In this document: positions 58,881 to 64,000 of the stretch, in pieces
How positions within the stretch are numbered: the first letter of the stretch is position 1
How the letters are laid out: each line of letters starts with the position of its first letter
Source of the DNA: Bradyrhizobium sp. KBS0727
GTDB lineage: Bacteria > Pseudomonadota > Alphaproteobacteria > Rhizobiales > Xanthobacteraceae
Length of the DNA: 64,000 nt
Assembly: GCF_005937885.2 (NCBI RefSeq)
Contig: NZ_CP042176.1
Span: 2,227,501 to 2,291,500 of the forward strand
Direction of reading: 5' to 3'
Program-made: the position numbers and the translations under genes
Notes under the pieces: generated by a model
Seen by the model: only the letters and a program-made list of their open reading frames with translations
Database searches by the model: none
What the model was told of the DNA's origin: nothing

Positions 58881-60686
58881 TCAGCGTCCCGCCGCGTAGC
58901 CCTGCATGCCCCTGGGATTGGCGGCGGCGCGGCGGCGGCGGCCAACCTTGGAAGCGGCGGTGAGGCGGCCTTCCGACCAGTCGGGGCCGACCTCGACGAC
59001 GTGGCCGCGGCCTTTCAGGGTATCGATAGTCGCCTTCGGCACACGGTTTTCAACCACGAGCACACCGGGGCGCGCGGTGCGCGGCCAGAACGAGATCGGG
59101 AAATGTTCGGAGTGCCAGGCCGGCGCGTCGATCGCTTCCTGCAGGTTCAGCTTGGCATGGACGTGGCGCAGGAAGAACTGCGTGGTCCATTGGTCTTGCT
59201 GATCGCCGCCGGGCGAGCCCCAGGCCATGTAGGGCTCGCCGTCGCGGTAGCACATGGTCGGCGAGAGCGTGGTGCGCGGACGCTTGCCCGGCGCCAGCGC
59301 CGCGGGGTGATCCTGCTCCAGCCAGAACATCTGGGCGCGGCTGCCGAGGCAGAAGCCGAGTTCCGGAATAACCGGCGACGACTGCAGCCAGCCGCCGGAC
59401 GGCGTCGCTGAGATCATGTTGCCGGCCTGGTCGATGATGTCGAAATGCACAGTGTCGCCGCGCACTTCGCCGAAACGGCCGACGGTCGGCTCGCCCGCGC
59501 CCATCGCGCCGACCGCCTCGCGGTGGCCTTCCGCGCGGCGCATTTTGACGATCGAACCGAACCCTTCGACCGAGCCGGGCAGGAAATCGAGCGAGGCCTT
59601 GTCCCTGGAGATCAGCTTGCGGCGCTCGTCGTTATAGGCGTCCGACAGCAGCGTCGCGATCGGAATGTCGGTAAAGTCAGGATCGCCGTAGAATTTCTCG
59701 CGGTCGGCGAAAGCAAGCTTGGCGCATTCGATCTGCAGATGGATGAAGTCGGGGCCAGCGGGATCGAGCCCGTCGAGTTCGAACCCCTTCAACAGCGCGA
59801 GCTGTTGCAGCATGACCGGGCCCTGGCTCCAGACGCCGGGCTTGCAGACGGTGTAGCGGCCGTAGTCGTAGGTGAGGGGGGCTTCAATGGTGGGCTGCCA
59901 GCGCGCCATGTCGTCGGCCGTGAGCACGCCCTTATGCGGCGAACCGCTGACATCCATGACTTCCTGCGTGCGGCAGAACTTGTCGATGGCTTCAGCGACA
60001 AAGCCGTGCGACCAGGATTTCCGCGCGCGCTCGATCTGCGCCACGCGATCGGAGCCGACGCTCTCGGCTTCCTTCAGGATGCGGGCGTAGGTTTCCGAGA
60101 GCTGCTTGTTGGTGAAGAGCGTGCCGGGCTTCGGCACCTCATTGTTGGGCAGGTAGACCGCGGCCGAGGTCGGCCAATGCTTTTTGAACAGTTTCTCGAC
60201 GATCTGGATGGTGGCCGCCGCGCGCTCGACCAGCGGGTAACCGTTGGCGGCGTAGGCGATGGCGGGTTCCAGCACGTCGCGCAAACGCATCGTGCCGTAA
60301 TCGCGCAGCAGCAACATCCAGGATTCGAACGTGCCGGGCACGCAGGCCGCCAGAAGACCGGTGCCGGGCACCATCTCCAGCCCCTCGCTCTTGTAATGGG
60401 CGATGGTTGCCTTGGCCGGCGCCGGGCCCTGGCCGCAGATGACTTCGGTGCGGCCGCGTTTGGTATCATGCACAATGATCGGAACGTCGCCGCCGGGGCC
60501 GTTGAGATGCGGCTCGACCACCTGCAGCGTAAAGGCGGTGGCGACACCGGCGTCGAAGGCGTTGCCGCCCTTTTCCAGGATGCCCATGCCGACCGCGGTC
60601 GCGATCCAATGGGTCGAGGTGACTACGCCGAACGTGCCTTCGATTTCCGGACGGGTCGTGAACGGATCGGGATTGATGTTGCTCAA
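58881..60686 (-). CDS. Gamma-glutamyltransferase family protein
   Basis: A 601-residue Ntn-hydrolase proenzyme homologue. The self-cleavage and nucleophile threonine is T412 in RGDTVHFDIID, separating a large subunit (1-411) from a small one. The substrate region NMISATPSGGWLQSSPVIPE and LGSRAQMFWLEQ match the YwrD/GGT-like group. The N-terminal THWIATAVGMGILEKGGNAF is standard. There is no signal peptide, so unlike classical periplasmic GGT it is probably cytoplasmic, acting after import. It likely hydrolyses a gamma-glutamyl or related amide delivered by the adjacent importer. The final 30 residues are Arg/Ala-rich (GRRRRAAANPRGMQ). Confidence 0.88.
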   Translation of the reverse strand: MSNINPDPFTTRPEIEGTFGVVTSTHWIATAVGMGILEKGGNAFDAGVATAFTLQVVEPHLNGPGGDVPIIVHDTKRGRTEVICGQGPAPAKATIAHYKSEGLEMVPGTGLLAACVPGTFESWMLLLRDYGTMRLRDVLEPAIAYAANGYPLVERAAATIQIVEKLFKKHWPTSAAVYLPNNEVPKPGTLFTNKQLSETYARILKEAESVGSDRVAQIERARKSWSHGFVAEAIDKFCRTQEVMDVSGSPHKGVLTADDMARWQPTIEAPLTYDYGRYTVCKPGVWSQGPVMLQQLALLKGFELDGLDPAGPDFIHLQIECAKLAFADREKFYGDPDFTDIPIATLLSDAYNDERRKLISRDKASLDFLPGSVEGFGSIVKMRRAEGHREAVGAMGAGEPTVGRFGEVRGDTVHFDIIDQAGNMISATPSGGWLQSSPVIPELGFCLGSRAQMFWLEQDHPAALAPGKRPRTTLSPTMCYRDGEPYMAWGSPGGDQQDQWTTQFFLRHVHAKLNLQEAIDAPAWHSEHFPISFWPRTARPGVLVVENRVPKATIDTLKGRGHVVEVGPDWSEGRLTAASKVGRRRRAAANPRGMQGYAAGR

Positions 60687-60741
60687 CGGTTGGGTTCTTT
60701 CTCACTGGCCGGTTCCCCGGCCGTGCGCGACCACAACCTGG

Positions 60742-61767
60742 TCATGCCGGAACGGGTCGCGCGCGTTGGTGGCTGAAGCCTTCGCTGTAGATGTGCTCCA
60801 TTGAGGCGCGCCGGTCGATGAAAGCCAGTTTGGCGTCGATGATCATCGCGGGCGACCCGCACAAATAGATAGCATGTTCCGAGAGGTCGTCAAAATCAGC
60901 GGTAACGGCATGCTGCACGTGACCCCTGCGCCCCTCCCAGGTTGCATCGGCGCGAGACAGCACCGGCACGAAATTGAACTCGAATAGCCGTCTGCCCCAG
61001 GTCCGGATGTCGTCGAGCAGGAACAGGTCGGCGGCCGTGCGCCCGCCCCAGTACAGGCTGGCCGGCGGACAATCCGGATGATCCATCAGCGATTCCAGGA
61101 TCGCCTTGATAGGCGCGATCCCGGTGCCGGTGGCAACCATCAACAGCGGCCGGTCATCCTCGGCATGGAGGTGAAAAGCGCCAAGCGGCAGCTCGACCTC
61201 CAACTCGTCACCGGCCTGCATGCATCGCAGCATGCCGTGGGTGAAGGACCCACCCTCGATCTCCCGGATCTGAAAATCGACCCGATTGTCGCGCGGGATC
61301 GATGCCATCGAGAAACTGCGCGTGGTCCCGTCAGGCAATACGACGTTCATGTATTGCCCCGGCCGGTAGTCCAGGGAAGCGGCAGCCGGGACTTCCAGCG
61401 CCAGATGCGTGACCAGGGCGCTGACGGGTCGAACGGCCCTGACCACGGCGAGGTGGCGCGCCGGCGGCGGCATCTCGGCCAGACCGCGTGCCGGTTCGAT
61501 GACCAGATCGCCGGCGGGCATCGCCTGACAGGCGAGGGCGTAACCCCGGCTTTCCTCATCCGGCGTCAGCGCCAGCGGGAACTCGGCGTAGCTGACCGAA
61601 CCTTCAACCAGCTTGATGCGGCAGGTGCCGCAGCCACCGAGTTTGCAGTCGTGCGGCAGGTTGACATTGGCGCGAAGCGCCGCGGCGAGGATGGTTTCGT
61701 CCGGGGTCACCTCGAACGCCTGCTCTGTCTCGGCCACCTGCACCCGATAGACCATCTGGCCCATCAC
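60742..61767 (-). CDS. 2Fe-2S/FAD oxidoreductase (oxygenase reductase-like)
   Basis: A 341-residue electron-transfer protein. The plant-type [2Fe-2S] domain comes first with C41, C46, C49 (DCKLGGCGTC) and C80 (ALACQA). The FAD domain has RSFSMAS and GSFTHGM; the NAD domain has VATGTGIAPIKAI and ends YLCGSP. This order is that of benzoate-dioxygenase-type and CDP-glucoseen reductase-like proteins. It would pass electrons from NAD(P)H to an oxygenase or other acceptor, which is not encoded in view. It overlaps the GlcG/HbpS gene by four bases and lies 55 bases before the gamma-glutamyltransferase gene. Confidence 0.9.
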   Translation of the reverse strand: MMGQMVYRVQVAETEQAFEVTPDETILAAALRANVNLPHDCKLGGCGTCRIKLVEGSVSYAEFPLALTPDEESRGYALACQAMPAGDLVIEPARGLAEMPPPARHLAVVRAVRPVSALVTHLALEVPAAASLDYRPGQYMNVVLPDGTTRSFSMASIPRDNRVDFQIREIEGGSFTHGMLRCMQAGDELEVELPLGAFHLHAEDDRPLLMVATGTGIAPIKAILESLMDHPDCPPASLYWGGRTAADLFLLDDIRTWGRRLFEFNFVPVLSRADATWEGRRGHVQHAVTADFDDLSEHAIYLCGSPAMIIDAKLAFIDRRASMEHIYSEGFSHQRARPVPA

Positions 61768-62243
61768 ATCTTGATGTCGGCCAGGACCAGCACCCGATGC
61801 TTCTTCGGCGCCAGCAACTCCTGCAGGGCCTGCAGCGCCGCCAGCCCGCAGGCGGTATCCTGCTCGCCATTACCGCCGCTGAGGCCGATCCCGCCGACGA
61901 CCTCGTCGTCGACCACAATCGGAAAGCCGCCGACGAAAACGGCGAACCTGCCCTCGAAGCTCCACTGGATTCCGAACGCTTCGTTACCGGGAAGCGCGGG
62001 CCCGTTCGGTGGCTGATTGAACAGATGGGTCGAACGCTTGTGACCGGCTGCCGTGAAGGCCTTGTTCCACGCGATCTGCGGACCCGTCACCCTGGCGCGG
62101 TCCATCCGCTCCAACGCCAGCGGATAGCCGCCGTCATCGGCGACGCAGACTGTTTCCAGCACGCCGATCTCCCTGGATTTGCGGATCGCCGCGGCAACCA
62201 TATGACGCGCCTCCTCGAGTTCCAGCTTGAATGAAGCTCTCAT
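61764..62243 (-). CDS. GlcG/HbpS family (heme-binding-like) protein
   Basis: A 159-residue protein of the GlcG/HbpS (PduO C-terminal-like) family. Family patterns are LELEEARHMVAAAIRKSREI, ALERMDRARVTGPQIAWNKA, FAVFVGGFPIVVDDEVVGGI and GLSGGNGEQDTACGLAALQA. Members bind heme or cobalamin-like cofactors or are of unknown function in glycolate and propanediol operons. No signal peptide. It overlaps the reductase gene (ATGA), so it might be an accessory factor of that electron-transfer system. Confidence 0.85.
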   Translation of the reverse strand: MRASFKLELEEARHMVAAAIRKSREIGVLETVCVADDGGYPLALERMDRARVTGPQIAWNKAFTAAGHKRSTHLFNQPPNGPALPGNEAFGIQWSFEGRFAVFVGGFPIVVDDEVVGGIGLSGGNGEQDTACGLAALQALQELLAPKKHRVLVLADIKM

Positions 62244-62302
62244 GTGATTGTCCCGGTGTTCGAATTGCAGGTGTTGACGGATGGTTCAGGGCAGTCGTCG
62301 GA

Positions 62303-63799
62303 TCAGCATCCGCGATACACCGTCTTGATCTGGGTGTAGAACTCCAGACCGGCGCGACCCGACTCGCGAAACGTCGACGTGCTGGAGCGCTTGAGCCCGC
62401 CGAACGGCGCATTGATCAGGTTGCCTGTCGTGGTGCGGTTGATCTTGACGGTTCCCGATTCGATGTCGTTCGCGAAGTCGTGGATGTAACGTTGATTGCG
62501 CGTCGCGATCGCAGCCGACAGGCCGTACTCGGTATCGTTGGCCTTCGCGATCGCATCTGCGTAGCTTGTAACCTCGATGATGGCGATGACCGGCCCGAAT
62601 ATCTCCTCGCGCGCGATCCGCATGTCCTGCGTGACATCGGTAAAGATCGCGGGCGATACGTAATAGCCGCGGTCGTAGGACGGCCCGCTCAGGCGTTCGC
62701 CGCCGCACAGCAACGTTGCCTCACGCTTGCCGATCTCAACGTAACGCAGGACGGTTTCCAGTTGGCGCGCGGTCGCCAGCGGACCGATATCGTTTCCGGC
62801 AACAAGGCCACTCCCGATCTTCAGCGCCTTCACTCTGGTTACGAGTTTGTCGGTGAATGCCGCCCTGATCTGTTTCATCACCAGCACACGGCTGGTCCCG
62901 GTGCAGGCCTGTCCGCTCAGCGACAGGCCGCCCTTGATGGTCAGATCGACGGCTTTGTCGAGGTCCGCATCCTCCATCACGATCAGCGGATTCTTGCCGC
63001 CGAGCTCCATCTGGGTGCGTGTGGTGAAGCCGACCGAGCGATGAATCTGCTCGCCGGCCGAGGTTGATCCTGTGAAGGAAATGGCGCGCACGACCGGCGG
63101 CACGCTGATCGCCGGGCCGACATCGGCGGCGCGGCCGGTGACGAAATTGAGCACGCCGTTTGGAATTCCCGCGGCGGCGAAGGCCTCCGTGAGACGATAG
63201 CCGCTCAGCGGCGCGTCCGACGACGGCTTGAATACCACGGTGTTGCCCGCGATCAGCGCCGGTGCAATTTTTCGCGCCGGTATCGATACCGGAAAGTTCC
63301 ACGGCGTGATGACCGAGACCACACCCAGCGGCTCGCGCTGGGTGTAGACGACCATGTCGGCATCGTCATTGGGGAAGGTCTCGCCTGCAAACGACTGACC
63401 TTCGACGGCATAGAAGCGCAGCGTTTGCGCCGAGCGCAGGATCTCGTCCTTGCTCAGACCGAGCGCCTTGCCTTGCTCCCGCGTCAATTCCTCCGCAAAT
63501 CGATCGACATGCGTCTCCAAATAGCTGGCGGCGCCGTTAAGAATCCGCGCCCGCGCGGTGACCGGGGTCTTCTTCCAGCTCGCGCAGGCCGCAGCCGCCG
63601 CGTGCACGGCCGCTTCGGCGTCTGCCGCCGAAGAGGCGGGGAACTGGCCGATGATGTCGGACGTATCGGCGGGATTGACGTCGTCGAAATACTCGCCGGT
63701 CCGACCCGCCACCCATGCGCCATCGATGTAGTTCTTGAACTTTTCGATTCCGGCGCGCGCCGGCTCAGCGCGCGTCACCGATACTGCAGCGTCCTTCAT
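62303..63799 (-). CDS. Aldehyde dehydrogenase family protein (semialdehyde dehydrogenase-like)
   Basis: A 498-residue NAD(P)-dependent dehydrogenase with N168 (VITPWNFP), E265 (MELGGKNP) and nucleophile C299 (SGQACTGTSR). The cofactor loop is FTGSTSAGEQI. The GQACTGTSR form and the N-terminus KNYIDGAWVAGRTGEYFDDV resemble alpha-ketoglutaric semialdehyde and vanillin-type dehydrogenases. It is 59 bases before the GlcG/HbpS gene and 15 bases after the partial membrane protein, all minus strand. It probably oxidises an aldehyde released in the same pathway as the reductase and peptide importer. Confidence 0.9.
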   Translation of the reverse strand: MKDAAVSVTRAEPARAGIEKFKNYIDGAWVAGRTGEYFDDVNPADTSDIIGQFPASSAADAEAAVHAAAAACASWKKTPVTARARILNGAASYLETHVDRFAEELTREQGKALGLSKDEILRSAQTLRFYAVEGQSFAGETFPNDDADMVVYTQREPLGVVSVITPWNFPVSIPARKIAPALIAGNTVVFKPSSDAPLSGYRLTEAFAAAGIPNGVLNFVTGRAADVGPAISVPPVVRAISFTGSTSAGEQIHRSVGFTTRTQMELGGKNPLIVMEDADLDKAVDLTIKGGLSLSGQACTGTSRVLVMKQIRAAFTDKLVTRVKALKIGSGLVAGNDIGPLATARQLETVLRYVEIGKREATLLCGGERLSGPSYDRGYYVSPAIFTDVTQDMRIAREEIFGPVIAIIEVTSYADAIAKANDTEYGLSAAIATRNQRYIHDFANDIESGTVKINRTTTGNLINAPFGGLKRSSTSTFRESGRAGLEFYTQIKTVYRGC

Positions 63800-63814
63800 G
63801 GCCTTTACCCTTCG

Positions 63815-64000
63815 CTAGTTCCACAACATCACGGCGCACAACGTCGATACGCCAAGTCCGGTCAGCACCGGCACCAGCACCGAATTCACGATCTGGAACA
63901 CCGGCACGCGCGCGAAGCCGGCTACCGCGATCAGCGACGACCACGCGATCAGCGTGCCGCCGCCGGTCCACACCGCGCCCATTTGACCGACCGCGGCCAA
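63815..64000 (-). CDS. C-terminal part of a membrane protein (cut by the window end)
   Basis: The last 61 codons of a minus-strand gene continue beyond 64000. Two hydrophobic segments are visible: TLIAWSSLIAVAGFARVPVF and VLVPVLTGLGVSTLCAVMLW. It ends 15 bases before the aldehyde dehydrogenase and is probably in the same operon. The family cannot be fixed from this fragment; a small transporter subunit or permease C-terminus is likely. Confidence 0.55.
   Translation of the reverse strand: MAAVGQMGAVWTGGGTLIAWSSLIAVAGFARVPVFQIVNSVLVPVLTGLGVSTLCAVMLWN

Noticed and set aside
1..64000. CRISPR arrays, tRNA or rRNA genes, phage or transposase genes
   Set aside because: No regularly spaced repeats, tRNA-like cloverleaf sequences, transposase or integrase frames were seen on either strand; the repeats present are dispersed hairpins.

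Overview
The window looks like a chromosomal segment of a Bradyrhizobium-type alphaproteobacterium (Nitrobacteraceae). This rests on the high GC content, on intergenic hairpin repeats that I recognise from Bradyrhizobium and Rhodopseudomonas genomes (GTAGGGTGGGTTAG-type, GTCATTGCGAGCG-type, CGTCATTCCGGG-type, GTAGCCCGGATGAG-type), and on gene content dominated by ABC and TRAP uptake systems, GntR/TetR/Lrp regulators and oxidative catabolism. No rRNA, tRNA, phage, insertion sequence or CRISPR array was seen.

Layout. 1-9041: FmdB-like zinc ribbon and aliphatic amidase AmiE, an MFS transporter, an MBL hydrolase coupled to a DHA2 exporter, an aldo/keto reductase, a DMT exporter and a medium-chain dehydrogenase. 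9319-13912: an Lrp regulator divergent from an AceE-type thiamine-diphosphate enzyme, followed by an aldehyde dehydrogenase. 13971-22807: a sugar-acid cluster with an SMP-30 lactonase, uronate dehydrogenase, FCD-type GntR regulator, IlvD/Edd dehydratase, two tandem TRAP binding proteins and the TRAP membrane pair. A 9-base word (ATTGACAAT) recurs in its promoters and marks a likely regulon. 22952-29338: enoyl-CoA hydratase, a ferredoxin-reductase-like flavoprotein behind a cobalamin-riboswitch-like leader, an operon of two PfkB kinases and a mandelate-racemase-type enzyme, and a double VOC protein. 29536-38827: a TetR regulator, about 1 kb of repeat DNA, then a co-directional cluster of a TauABC-like ABC importer, an MLE-type enolase-superfamily enzyme, a Gfo/Idh/MocA oxidoreductase, a DUF993 protein and a TIM-barrel isomerase. 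This cluster is the best candidate for an undescribed catabolic system.

39081-42000: small secreted and hypothetical proteins and a cytochrome P450. 42189-47303: a TetR-controlled RND efflux system. 47419-52515: a signalling operon of a membrane histidine kinase, a CheY-like receiver, a receiver fused to a class III nucleotide cyclase, and a RidA-like protein. 52582-64000 (minus strand): one long operon, read from the right, of a partial membrane protein, an aldehyde dehydrogenase, a GlcG/HbpS protein, a 2Fe-2S flavin reductase, a gamma-glutamyltransferase homologue, DUF1028, and a complete oligopeptide ABC importer.

Starts were moved inward from the longest open frame where a Shine-Dalgarno sequence, a promoter or family alignment argued for it; this is stated in each entry. 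All functional names come from motif recognition by eye, without database searches.
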